Below are positions 24,974 through 35,266 of a stretch of 64,000 nucleotides of DNA, in pieces. The number at the start of each line of letters is the position of its first letter. Positions within the stretch are counted from its first letter, which is position 1. The DNA is taken from the NCBI GenBank assembly GCA_029582165.1, contig CM055886.1, forward strand, positions 28,075,169 to 28,139,168, given 5' to 3'. The notes under the pieces are model-generated. The model ran no database searches. It was not told where the DNA came from and saw nothing but the letters and a program-made list of their open reading frames with translations. The stretch is from Portulaca oleracea. Its lineage: Eukaryota > Streptophyta > Magnoliopsida > Caryophyllales > Portulacaceae. Made by a program: the position numbers and the translations under genes.

Positions 24974-26142
24974 CTAGTTACAATGCCCGTCCGATGGACG
25001 GGTCTTTAACATGATTATATCTTGTTTAGGTGGATTTGCAAAAGTTGGATACATAAAGTAGGTAATGAATATTTTTAGATGTAGAAAATTATATAGATTT
25101 AGTTCAAATGTTATTGCAGTTAATTTACTCATTAAATAAACTACAATAGAATCAAAGATGTATATCCTAAAGCTCGTTTTCAATACAATCTTAGGTCGTA
25201 TTTTTTTACTTGGTAGGATTATCCTTGTTTTACCCTACCTAACCTAATTTTATTTTACCTTACCGTCCAAAAGAACAAGATTATATTTTAGATAATGTGT
25301 ATTTAAAATTCTGTATTTTATATTACTAAATCTATTAAAATAATTAAAAAAAAGATGATAAGACATTACTTATCTCTACTATATCCTTACCTAACTTCTC
25401 TTTTCTTACATTTTCTAATCCAGAAAATTCTACCATAGTTAAAAAAAATATTTGAACAATGGTAGTTGAAAATTTCATAACCATTATTTTAGAAAAATAA
25501 ATCACATATATTAAAAAGTGTAAAAATAATAACAATATTAATGTAATAAAAATAAGATATTTAGATCTTTTTTTGAGACGGATAAATTTATTTTACTCAT
25601 GCCTCCCTGACTCATAACCATTTTTCTTATTCTTACTTTCCTATTCCCAGACTATCTTATTTACCGTATATATTAATATAATATATATTTAAAATTTATA
25701 TATTTAATAAATAATGGAAGTAACGGGACTTAACTTACTCAATACTTATCAAATAATAAACAATATATATTTAAAAATCTATATATTTAAATATACTACT
25801 GATATAAATGACCTATCTAAATACTTTCTATCCATCATACACTCTAAATTCTAAAATAACAATAATAATTATTATTTTGGACCAACGCCCATAACGCGCC
25901 TTTTCTTTAACTTTAATTGTTTTATTTATTTTGTGGGTTCGGTGATTAGAGAGTAATGTATCATCTCATCCCTGATATTCATTAGTTGCTAGATTCACGG
26001 TCTTGCCATTGTGTCCCTCTGTTAAACCCATCTGTGGCCATATATAATTGGACCGAGTGAGAGCAAGATATTTTCTTTGTAAATTAAACACAACCAAGTG
26101 ATGTCAAACAACAACAAACTAAACTCTCTTTTTTACAGAGTA

Positions 26143-26175
26143 CTAGTACAAATGCCCGTGCCATGCACGGGGCAA
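26143..26175 (-). other. Second Helitron 3'-end signature inside the Helitron
   Basis: On the minus strand, CCCCGTGC-ATG-GCACGGGG is followed by CATTTGTACTAG and then T. Beyond it the sequence TACTCTGTAAAAAAGAG resembles the element's own 5' start TACTCTATATTAAAAG. The arrangement suggests two Helitrons joined head to tail or one inserted beside another. Confidence 0.55.
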
Positions 26176-26639
26176 ATCTCCATTGTTCGAGTAATGATAT
26201 GATCCGTCTTATTTTAAGACATTATTTATGTGTCTTACCTTTTATTAAATTGGTATTTCTTAATAGTTTTGACACTATTTTTTTAACAATAAATATTAAT
26301 TATCAATTATAAGAAGTTCGAATGTGTAGGTTGCATCAATGAGTACAAATGATACCTTGATCAAATCAACCATTTCCCTTAAGCATATTTTAATTTTTTT
26401 AATATAAAAATAATGGATAAAATATAATTTTATGCAATTTATTATGCAATATTATGTTTATAGAATTCAATCACATTATGTAATATCATTTTAATATATA
26501 ATAATATAGTTTTAGTGATACGGAAAGACAAATATTAAGTAAGGAACAAGATGTTTGTTAAACATTCAAATAAATTTGGCAAAATTTAGAGATAAAGCCA
26601 TATTAATTTGACCTATACTTACTTGAATTTGAAATACAC

Positions 26640-26870
26640 CTGATCATATTTATTTAAACCTGAAATACACCCGAGTCATGTTTTTTGAGTGAAATTTACC
26701 TAAAACCAAAATACACCCGATCCGTATTTACCCTAAAAATAATTTTACTATCAAAGAAAATCTGACCCATATTTACTTGAATTTAAAATACACCCGAGTC
26801 ATTTTTAAAAGTAAAATTTACCTGTAATCGAAATACACCCGACCCGTGTTTACTCTAACCAGATATATAG
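26640..26870. repeat. Degenerate ACACCCGA repeats
   Basis: AAATACACCCGA recurs at least four times, alternating with TTTACCT/TATTTACTTGAA words. The copies are imperfect and the spacing varies. Confidence 0.6.
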
Positions 26871-26984
26871 TCAACCTATATTGCCTAGTTATTATATTCG
26901 AGGGTAAAAGAGTCAATTCGGGTGTGAACACAAACTAAAAATAAATTACGAATTAATTATTATATCTAAGGGTGAAATAATAAA

Positions 26985-27096
26985 TTCGTATGTGAACACA
27001 AGCAAGCAAGCAGGCAGGCAAGCAGCAAAACAAAAAATCTTTCGTATGTGAACACAAGCAAGCAAGCAGGCAGGCAAGCAGCAAAACAAAAAAAAT
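26985..27096. repeat. Two-copy 56-bp tandem repeat
   Basis: TTCGTATGTGAACACAAGCA followed by AGCAAGCAGGCAGGCAAGCA occurs twice with a 56-base period, almost identical. It lies near the 5' end of the Helitron. Confidence 0.9.
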
Positions 27097-27126
27097 CAAG
27101 TGCCGCTTTTAATATAGAGTATATGA

Positions 27127-27312
27127 TATTGAAGAAAATGTATAAGAAATATGAAAACAATACATTATTATTATAATTATATTATTATTATTATATTATT
27201 ATTATTATTATATTATTATTATTGTCAGTAATAAATCTAATTGATTTATAAAATTATAAATAACAAGATAGAAATCAATATTTGACATATCCGAAAACTT
27301 AAGTATGCAAAA
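27127..27312. repeat. Segmental duplication, copy B right part, with (ATT)n
   Basis: TATTGAAGAAAATGTATAAG continues copy B. 27167-27231 is an ATT-rich microsatellite. 27248-27312 is the unoccupied partner of the tandem duplication at 27454-27487 plus 33720-33758. Confidence 0.7.
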
Positions 27313-27487
27313 AAAAAAATTAACTATAGTAGAATAAAAAATTGATTATACATTTAAAAACTCCCTATATAATGCCTCATTTTTATTTGATTTTTTGTTT
27401 TAAGACAAACAATATGCCAAAAGTATTTTGTAAATTAAAACAGGGTTTTGATAAAATTATAAATAACAAGATGCAAATCAATATTTA
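27313..27487. repeat. Third copy of the dispersed segment plus MITE left flank
   Basis: ATTGATTATACATTTAAAAA, CTCCCTATATAATGCCTCAT and CCAAAAGTATTTTGTAAATT repeat the copy A and B sequence. 27454-27487 (AATAACAAGATGCAAATCAATAT) duplicates 27248-27275. Confidence 0.65.
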
Positions 27488-27718
27488 CGCCGTGTTCGTA
27501 TTGCGGTATTTTGCGGTGAGGTGTGGTGGAATTGTGGTGGGGTGTGGTGGAATTGTGGTAGGTTATTGGTACGTGGGGTAGGTGAGGAGAGAGAATGTAA
27601 AAAGTAGAGGAGAAAAGTGAGGAGAGAGAAAAGTGAGGAGAGAAAAAAGTAATGATTTGCGGTGAAATGTGGTGGGTTGTGGCAAACTGCGGTACCGTGC
27701 ACTACAACATGAAACGTC

Positions 27719-28005
27719 TAAGGCGACCGACTCAGACGACCGATATGTATCGGTCGCTCAGGTCGACACGGGCGACCGATACAATATCGGTCGCTAATTA
27801 GCGAGCGATATGATATCGGTCGCAGTGACCACTTTATCGGTCGCTGAGATTGCGACCGATACCATATCGGTCGCTGCGTATCGGTCGCCGAGCCCAATTA
27901 ATTTCGACAACGGTAACATGTAATACATCTGCCTCGCTATCGGTCGCTAAAGCGGCCGACCGATACGGTATCGGCCGCGATATCGGTCGCCGACCATTTT
28001 AACCG
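27719..28005. repeat. CACTA left subterminal repeats
   Basis: About nine copies of TATCGGTCGC with its complement GCGACCGATA, often paired as small palindromes. Such subterminal motifs are known binding sites for the element's TNPA-type protein. Confidence 0.85.
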
Positions 28006-28741
28006 CCTAATTGGCGTATTCATTCGATAACGTTGCACTCTCATTTTCTCTCTCCATCTCGCTCGGTCTCTCTCACGCCGACCCCAACCACCGCCCCAAC
28101 CACCACTCCGGCCACCACCATCGACGCCATGGACTGCGACCACGTGACGACCACCGTGCACTTTTCCGGCAACCACCGACTCCAACATCTCCGGCAACCA
28201 CCAATGTGAGTCCCTAATTTATTTTTGTAGTTAAATTGTTGATTTTAAATTGTAAATTTCATATATATTGTTGTATTTGAGTAATTTATTTGAGTAATTT
28301 ATTTGAGTAATTTTAGTGTGGTTATGGTTTGGAATTCAAATTTAGGGTAGTGTTTAGTGTTAGTCAAGTTTAGGGTTTGAAATTCGATTTAGAATTGTGT
28401 TTTGAATGTAAATTTTTAGGGTGAATTTGAGTAATTACTTGAGTAATTTTAGTGTGGTTATGGTTTGAAATTCAAATTTAGGGCATTGTTTAGAGTTAGT
28501 CAAGTTTAGGGTTTGAAATTTGATTTAGAATTGTGTTTTGAATGTAAATTTTTAGGGTGAATTTGAGTGTAAGTAATTAGGGTGAATTCGATCTTAGTGT
28601 GGTTATGGTTTGAAATTCAAATATAGAATAGTGTATGCTTTGAATGTAAAATTTTTAGGGTTTAAATTTTTAGGGTTTAAATATAGAATTGTGACTTAAT
28701 CCCTTACAATGATATGTAAATTGTATGCAGTTAAATACATA
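28006..28741 (+). other. CACTA 5' leader region
   Basis: A short C-rich segment (28060-28205) is followed by a GTGAGT splice-donor-like site near 28206. AT-rich sequence then carries imperfect tandem copies of AGGGTTTGAAATTCGATTTAGAATT-type words (28300-28690). This is probably a 5' UTR exon and intron of the transposase gene. Confidence 0.45.
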
Positions 28742-31395
28742 ATGGAGAGTAGTAGAAAATGGATGTATGAAAGACATGATGGTGAATATCTTAGTGTGGA
28801 ATTAAATGCATTAGGGTGAATGAAGAATTTATACCGCAAAACAATGGAGTAGTTTGGGAAACTTAGGTGTCCTTGTAGCAAATGCAAAAACTTGAAGTAC
28901 ATCGACGAGGATACGGTGAAGCTACATTTGTACAAACACGGATTTCGTCAAATTATTATGTTTGGATAAGTCACGGAGACTTTTGCCACTCTCGAGGGTA
29001 GTGGTCAAACTGTTAACACCGTTGTTGATGGGTCTTCTAGTCGAGGTATCAACAAGATCAAGAAATGATCACCGATGCCATGGGCCATATGCCTTTGAGC
29101 TGCGGTGATGATACGAGGGAAGATGAGCCAGAGGAAGGGACTAAGAAGTTCTTAGAAATGCTCGATGCCTCCAAAAAGCCTCTCTATGAAGGTAGCGACA
29201 TGTCTTTGTTGTCGGTTGTCTCACGGATGATTAACATAAAATGTGAGTACAATCTCCCAAATAAAGCCGTTGATAGTCTGTTAACCTTAATGAAAGACGT
29301 ATGTCCCCCTGGCAATGAGATGACAGACACCTACTATCAAGCGAAGAAATTTCTTGGTGCTTTAGAACTACCACATGAGAGAATCGACGCGTGTCCCAAT
29401 GGGTGCGTGTTGTTTTGGAAGGAGAAAGCTGATTTAGATAAGTGTGACCACTGCGGAGCCGATAGGTATGCTAAAACGACGATGCGTGGGAAACGCATTG
29501 CACACAAGCAATTGATTTACTTCCCGATCGGGCCGAGGTTGCAAAGATTGTATGCAACTAAGACATCTGCGGAGCACATGAGGTGGCACTCAATGAATGC
29601 ACGTGAAGATGGAACTACGGTTCATCTGTGCGACAGTGAAGCGTGGAAGCATTTCGATGCCCTCCATAAGGAATTTGCTTCCGAACCCCGAAACGTACGG
29701 TTGGGGCTATGCACAGATGGTTTTGCCCCTTTCGGCAGTTTCGGTCAGACGTATTCATGTTGGCCGGTGATTGCAACTCCATATAATTTGCCGCCTTGGT
29801 TGTGCATGAAGAAACAATACTTGTTTCTGACCCTGTTAATTCCTGGGCCGAAAAGTCCAAAGGGCAATCTTGATGTCTACTTGCAACCATTAATCGATGA
29901 GTTGAAACAATTATGGGAGGTTGGAATTGACACGTATGATGTCTCCAAGAAGCAAAATTTTAAAATGAAGGCATCCGTGTTGTGGACCATAAGCGATTTT
30001 CCGGCATACGGAATGCTTTCTGGTTGGACCACAGCTGGGAAAATGTCTTGTCCGTACTGTATGGAGAACACAAAGGCTAGATTGTTACAACATGGTAGGA
30101 AACATTCTTGGTTCGATTGTCATAGACAATTTCTCCCAGAGAACCATCCATTTCGAAAAAACAAGAGCGCTTTCTCAAAGAATAAAGAAGAAAATTCACC
30201 TCCACCCCCTCGATTGAGCAGGAACAAATTTGGGATCGTGTATGTAATTTCCCGAGCTCCACGGAACAACATAACCGTGTTGATGGGTATTTAGAGTCTC
30301 ACAATTGGAACAAGAGAAGCATATTTTGGGAGTTTCCGTATTGGAAAGATCTTAAAATTCGACACAACTTGGATGTCATGCATGTTGAGAAGAATGTATT
30401 TGATCAAGTGCTGAATACAATCATGAGTGTTAAAGGCAAGACGAAGGATGATAAGAACTCGCGTAGGGACCAAGCCACCCATTGCAAGCGTCGTCGGCTA
30501 AACATTCAAGAAACTCATCACCAAGATGGGACTAGCACCGAAACTATGCCGAACGCTCCCTATCAAATGGGTAAAGAAGAAATTAAGGCCTTGTGTGAGT
30601 GGTTGAAAGGGCTCAAACTCCCTGATGGCTATGCGAGTAATTTGAGCAGATGTGTCAATCCCAAAATTCAAAGTTGGGGTTTGAAGAGCCATGATTGTCA
30701 GTTTTCATGGAGAGGTTGTTACCAATTGCAACCAGGAGCTACTTCCTCAAAAGTTTGGAAACCATTGGTAACTCGGCCCGATTCTTTAGAGATTTATGTG
30801 CTTCTAATGTAAATGTGAGTGACATGATCCGGTTAGAGAAACATACGGAAATTCTATGCAAGTTGGAAATGATATTTCCCTTCTTCAATGTCATGGAACA
30901 CCTTCCAGTACATCTTCCTTATGAAGCAGCGATGGGAGGACCTGTGCAGTATAGGTGGATGTATCCTTTTGAAAGGTACAACTAAACTTACATATCTTTC
31001 ATAGTTACTATGAGATGAATTATATGTATTTTAAGGAAACATCAATGTTTGTTACTTGTAAAATATTGTAGATTCTTGCACCACTTAAAGAAAAAAGTGG
31101 GGAACAAGGCACGAGTAGAATCGTCTATCTGCAATGCATACCTAACAGAGGAGATAGCAAACTTCTGTGATGCATATTTTGCCCCCGAAGTTCAAACAAA
31201 GTCTAGGGAACTTAAAAGAAACGCATGCCCTGATGTGAAACACGTTAACGATGTTAACGAACCACTCCCTGTGTTTTCCTCAAACATTGGATATGCGCCT
31301 AGTGAGGGTCGAAAGAGGTTCCTCAACCAACAAGAGTTTGTTGCGGCGCATGCATATGTTCTTTCAAATAGTGAGTTGTTGGAAAAGTATGAAAG
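28742..31395 (+). pseudogene. CACTA TNP2-type transposase, decayed
   Basis: ATG at 28742 opens MESSRKWMYERHDGEYLS, and the segment LRCPCSKCKNLKYIDEDTVK follows. Together they match the transposase-associated Zn-binding domain found at the N-terminus of plant TNP2 proteins. 29065-30220 then reads through the TNP2 core: CPNGCVLFWKE, CDHCGADRY, the LGLCTDGFAPFG block, and PYCMENTKARLLQHGRKHSWFDCHR. Next come LESHNWNKRSIFWEFPYW and LDVMHVEKNVFDQVL (30290-30420). Breaks are stops at about 28817 and 28853, frameshifts near 28950, 30222 and 30697, and an intron at about 30976-31070. After that intron LHHLKKKVGNKAR to ELLEKYE continue to 31395. The protein would excise and reinsert the element by DDE chemistry. 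This copy cannot encode it. Confidence 0.9.
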
Positions 31396-31516
31396 GTATG
31401 TACGATTGCACGCTGTTATGTGTATGTACATGCTCAATAAATTATGCAAATTCGGGTTATGATTTTCTTTTACGGAATAGTCGTTTAACTAATCACCAAT
31501 AAATTACTTTATACAG

Positions 31517-32983
31517 CGACATTATGTATGGGATGAAGAACTAACAAGAGATGTGTTTAGTGGGTGGCACACCAAATTGTGCGATCGGGCTACTGATACG
31601 AGGTACAAGGTCAGGACCAAGAAGAAGACGGACCCTGTACCTCACATGAGCGATGAACACCGTGATGCAATAGAGGAGGAATCTCAAACCGAGGATTTCA
31701 TTCGGCGGTCCAATGCCGCCAAAGCAAATAGGAACAATGAAAACTCCGCCAATTGCATTACGTACGTCGGCTCGGTTTCGGCAGCAAGTTATATGAAGAA
31801 GAAGGTGAATCCTATACTAGCATAATTAATAAATTAAAGTTATATGTATACATTAACAATTAAGAACTCTCTAAACAATTGTTTGCATTGACTATTTTAA
31901 CTTGTAGATGGCTGAGGGGAAATTCATGACCCTGTCTGAAGTCCACGCTCACATTCACTGTGGGCGAGATCCTGCGGGGAATCCAGTGTGGAGTAACCCA
32001 CATGATACCACACTCGATGTAAGTTTCCTTTACACATATTCATAAACTTTAACTTGTGTTTTAGATTATATTTGAGCTACGGCGTGTGGCCGTACTTGTA
32101 TTATGTGTCTTTTGGATTATGTTTGAACTCCGGCGTGTGGCCGTGCATGTTTAATATATGTGTTTTGGATTGAATTTGAACTCCGGCGTGTGGCCGTGCA
32201 TGTTTAAAGTTTCTTTTCGTTTGAATTTGAACTCCGGCGTGTGGCCGTGCATGTTCAAAGTTGTGTTGGATTGTATTTGAACTACGGCGTTTGGCCGTAC
32301 ATTTTATGCGTGTTTGGAACTTATTTGAACTCCGTGTGGCGTGCATGTTTAATATGTGTTTTGGATTGTATTTGAACTACGGCGTGTGGCCGTTCATGTT
32401 TAGTATATGTGTTTTGGATTGTATTTGAACTACGGCGTGTGGCCGTGCATGTTTAAAGTTTGTTTTGGATTGTATTTGAACTCCGGCGTGTGGCCGTTCA
32501 TGTTTAAAGTGTCTTACGGATTATGTTTGAACTCCGGCGTGTAGTCGTGCATGTTTAAAGTTGTGTTTGGATTGTATTTGAACTACGGCGTGTGGCCGTG
32601 CATGCTTGCAGGAAACCTTTCGCCAAAAGTGTGAGGAGCGTGGCATAATGGAGAACTCCCCAGAAGCTAGGGAGTTGTACCTTCAATTGGCAGGGGGGTA
32701 CAAACCCAAAGACCAAGCTGTATATGGTCTTGGGAGTGCGACCTCGTACTTCTATGATACTCCACCCCCCGCCCAGAGTAGTTCTTTGTCGAGGCATGCG
32801 GGCGCAACTCCGTCCACCGATGCCATTGTGCGTGATCAACTTGCTGCCCACTCATCCGCCTTCTCCCAGCTTCAAAGCCAACTAACACAAGTTTTCCAAC
32901 ATCAACAACAAGGCGGTAGTTCTTTTTCCCCATCTCAATATCTGAACTTGTCAGGATCCCCGCAATTCCCTCCCCAACCTTGA
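31517..32983 (+). CDS. Transposase_24 (Ptta/En/Spm)-type protein of the CACTA element, 5' end uncertain
   Basis: Three clean exons are readable: 31517-31804 (from a CAG acceptor), 31908-32018 and 32612-32983. All are in phase with GT-AG borders, giving about 256 codons to a TGA at 32981-32983. Stretches such as FSGWHTKLCDRATDTRYK, DFIRRSNAAKANRNNEN, LSEVHAHIHCGRDPAGNPVW and RQKCEERGIMENSPEAREL fit the plant En/Spm accessory (TNPA-like, Transposase_24) family. The C-terminus is Ser/Gln-rich. No ATG precedes exon 1 in frame. Either it is the 3' part of the upstream transposase transcript, joined through the intron at about 31396-31516 (where the phase does not fit cleanly), or upstream exons are lost. 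Such proteins bind subterminal repeats. Confidence 0.65.
32050..32610. repeat. Minisatellite filling an intron of the CACTA gene
   Basis: About eleven units of roughly 50-55 bases share TTTGAACTCCGGCGTGTGGC and CGTGCATGTTTAA, with variants (CTACGG, TTCATG, a shortened unit near 32333). The array occupies nearly the whole second intron (32019-32611) and runs up to the acceptor. Confidence 0.9.
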
Positions 32984-33144
32984 ACTTATGAACTTTTAGT
33001 TATTATATATATGTATGGATATTAGAGTATGAAACATATGTATGTATGAAACTTAGTTTATCTATGAAACATATGCATGAATGTTTAGTATTATATATGT
33101 TTAATTATGTTATGTATGAAACTGACAGGTGGAAAAATACGCAG

Positions 33145-33147
<3 letters not shown>

Positions 33148-33230
<83 letters not shown>
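33148..33230. repeat. (TA)n microsatellite
   Basis: About 41 uninterrupted TA units between the last CACTA exon and the right subterminal repeats. It may vary in assembly. Confidence 0.95.
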
Positions 33231-33232
<2 letters not shown>

Positions 33233-33339
33233 ATTAGATAATATAATAATAGCAGCGACCGATAATTCAACATATACAGTATGATCAGTACCTAGTCGAT
33301 ATCAATTAAGAATTATTTTTTAAAAAAATATTAAAAATG

Positions 33340-33660
33340 CGACCGATATGTATCCGTCGCTGCGTAACGGTCACTATTTTGTGACGCATAATTTGCGACT
33401 GATACGTATCCATCGCTAATCAGCGACCGATAGATAGCGACCGATACTGTATCGGTCGCTGATTAGCGACGGATACGTATCAGTCGCCCTGCCGTTTATC
33501 GGTCGCAAGTTTGGCGACCGATATATATCGGTCGCGCGGTTCGAAAAACGACGGATGGATATACAGCGACCGATACGTATCGGTCGCTGATATCGGTCGC
33601 CCGCCCTTTCTTGCGACCGATAGAGCCCTATTGCGACCGATATTAACGGTCGCCCATATG
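33340..33660. repeat. CACTA right subterminal repeats
   Basis: The same GCGACCGATA/TATCGGTCGC words as at the left end, more densely packed and with variants such as GACGGATACGTATC. Confidence 0.85.
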
Positions 33661-33722
33661 CCTGTTCTGTTGTAGTGGTGTGGCACCGCAGTTTGCCAAC
33701 CGCAGTATAGAACACGGCCTTA

Positions 33723-35266
33723 ATATATCCAAAAACTTGAGAAGTATGCAAAAATGGGGGAATCAAAGTTGAGAACAGGCCAAGAAGTCAAGCAGGAGGA
33801 AAAGAAATGATGTTGAACCAAGCAAGTGACAAGTTTCAGACCTGGGATCAATGTAGGAAGCAAGCTGAGGCACACATTTGGCCCATCTCACTGGGGCACT
33901 TTACTAATTATGATTTAGTTTGAATTAACCGGTAAATATTTATATTTAATTTTCTTTCGTCCAGAATTCTCGTGGTGTCACTCGATTCCACTGGTTATGA
34001 ACTAGATCCACCGCTGATTACAGTTACTGCTATTACTATTATTGTAATATTTTTTAGGCTCTTCTTTTCAACTTATAGTAGATATTTATTATAATATTTA
34101 ATAGTCATCAGCAAAAATCAATGAACCACCATCATAACGTTTACATTTCAAAATTATAATTATATTTTAACTATTTATTATCATTTATCAACATGATATG
34201 ATTAATACTTATCAAGTGTCAACATGGATTGATGGATGGATATATATCCCTAATAGAGAATCCAATTTCTAAAAAGATACATGATTGATGAATGTAAATG
34301 ATAATTAGGTGATGGAAGTGAAAGGGAGAATGAACAACCCAAGACACAAGTGTGAGGGCCACAAAGGAAAAGAAAGTACCCCCAAAAAAAGAATAAAGAA
34401 AAGAAAACACAAGAAATGAAGAGGAATTGATTTGAAGGTTGTTAGGAGCCCAGCTGTGTTTGTGTGTTGGGAGATAGAGATGGAAGATTGAGAGGCTGCC
34501 CTCCCTTTGTTAGTATTCATTCATTCATTGATTCCTGTATTAGCCTCACACTCATTCACTCACTCAAATTTGTCTGTCTTTCCCTTCAACCAAATTATTG
34601 GTCCCCCTTCATTTGCTTTCACTCTTCACTAAATGCTCCACATGGGTGGGAACTGTTACAACTAATTAAACCATCTAGTATCTGCTCATTTCTACTTTGC
34701 TATCCAATAAATAATGCTAGCTCTTCCCTTTCCCTTTTTAATTCTCTGTAATTTATTATGGCTTTTATGATTTTAATATTTTTTGACAAATTATATACCG
34801 AAAAATTTGTCAAAATTCGAGCTCGGGTCCAATTGGACCCGACCCATATCTAATACATGCAATATCTTACATCTTTTAGTGGTGCAAGCGTGGGTTTGTG
34901 GTTCATGGAGGGACGGGCAAATTCATTGTAGCCCAAGTGACAAACTTCGACAATTCATATCTTTGTCGTACAAGGAAAGACGTAGTAGGGAAGAAAAGCC
35001 CTAGCCTCAGTCCGACCGATCATTCTGCAGGCATCTTGCATTCATCCCCTCTAGTAGCATAAGCGAGGGTTCTTAGAGGTAGGGTGAAAACAGCAATACA
35101 ATTGAGTTGAAAGAAAATTTGCATTGAAGCCAGTAAATACCGTGGAGGGTAATGATCATTTAGGTATAACAATTATGCTTAAACAGAGTCAAGAAGTTCA
35201 CATTAATCCACCAAACTCTTCTATATTTCAAGGAAAATGGGTAAAAGTTCCTCTTAGGAACATGCA
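33723..35266. other. Intergenic stretch right of the MITE/CACTA nest
   Basis: 34075-34265 is the second copy of the duplication at 23870-24062. An ATTCATTCATTCATTG repeat lies near 34520. 34860-35090 is less AT-rich and does not resemble the surrounding repeats; I do not recognise it. No gene supported. Confidence 0.4.

Larger units (their letters stand above)
24974..27126 (-). mobile_element. Non-autonomous Helitron, 2.15 kb
   Basis: On the minus strand it starts TCATATACTCTATATT (27126 inward). It ends with a hairpin (CCCGTCC-ATC-GGACGGG), a short spacer and CTAG at 24977-24974, followed by host T. It is inserted between A and T: the flanks join as GAAA|TATTGAAG, matching the uninterrupted AGAAAATATTGAAG in copy A near 23000. 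No target duplication is expected for Helitrons and none is seen. There is no Rep/helicase coding. A second 3'-end signature of the same orientation lies at about 26143-26175. Within it are a MITE fragment (25427-25530) and ACACCCGA repeats (26640-26870). Confidence 0.85.
27700..33677 (+). mobile_element. CACTA (En/Spm) transposon, complete ends, 5978 bp
   Basis: It begins CACTACAACATGAA at 27700 and ends with the complement of CACTACAACAGAACAG at 33677. GTG flanks it on both sides (27697-27699, 33678-33680), a 3-bp target duplication. Subterminal repeats fill 27719-28005 and 33340-33660. It carries a TNP2-type transposase remnant and a Transposase_24-type gene on the plus strand. The ends look usable, but the transposase is decayed, so movement would need another copy. 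Confidence 0.95.
27488..33719. mobile_element. Harbinger-like MITE split by the CACTA element
   Basis: Left end CGCCGTGTTCGTATTGCGGT, right end complementary to GGCCGTGTTCTATACTGCGG, flanked by TTA (27485-27487, 33720-33722). Without the insert (27700-33677) and one copy of its GTG duplication the MITE is 251 bases, in the range of its relatives. The two parts are 27488-27699 and 33681-33719. Confidence 0.9.

Noticed and set aside
26985..27096. CRISPR-like repeat
   Set aside because: Two direct tandem copies without unique spacers, in plant DNA.
27478..27702. ORFs inside Harbinger-like MITEs (also 41959-42314, 50290-50499, 52861-53055, 53587-53839, 55440-55688, 57371-57664)
   Set aside because: They all translate the same CTCCTCTACTTTTTAC-type MITE core. 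There is no codon conservation or independent similarity.
32050..32610. CRISPR or centromeric satellite
   Set aside because: The units are contiguous, of variable length, and lie between two GT-AG exon borders of a transposon gene.
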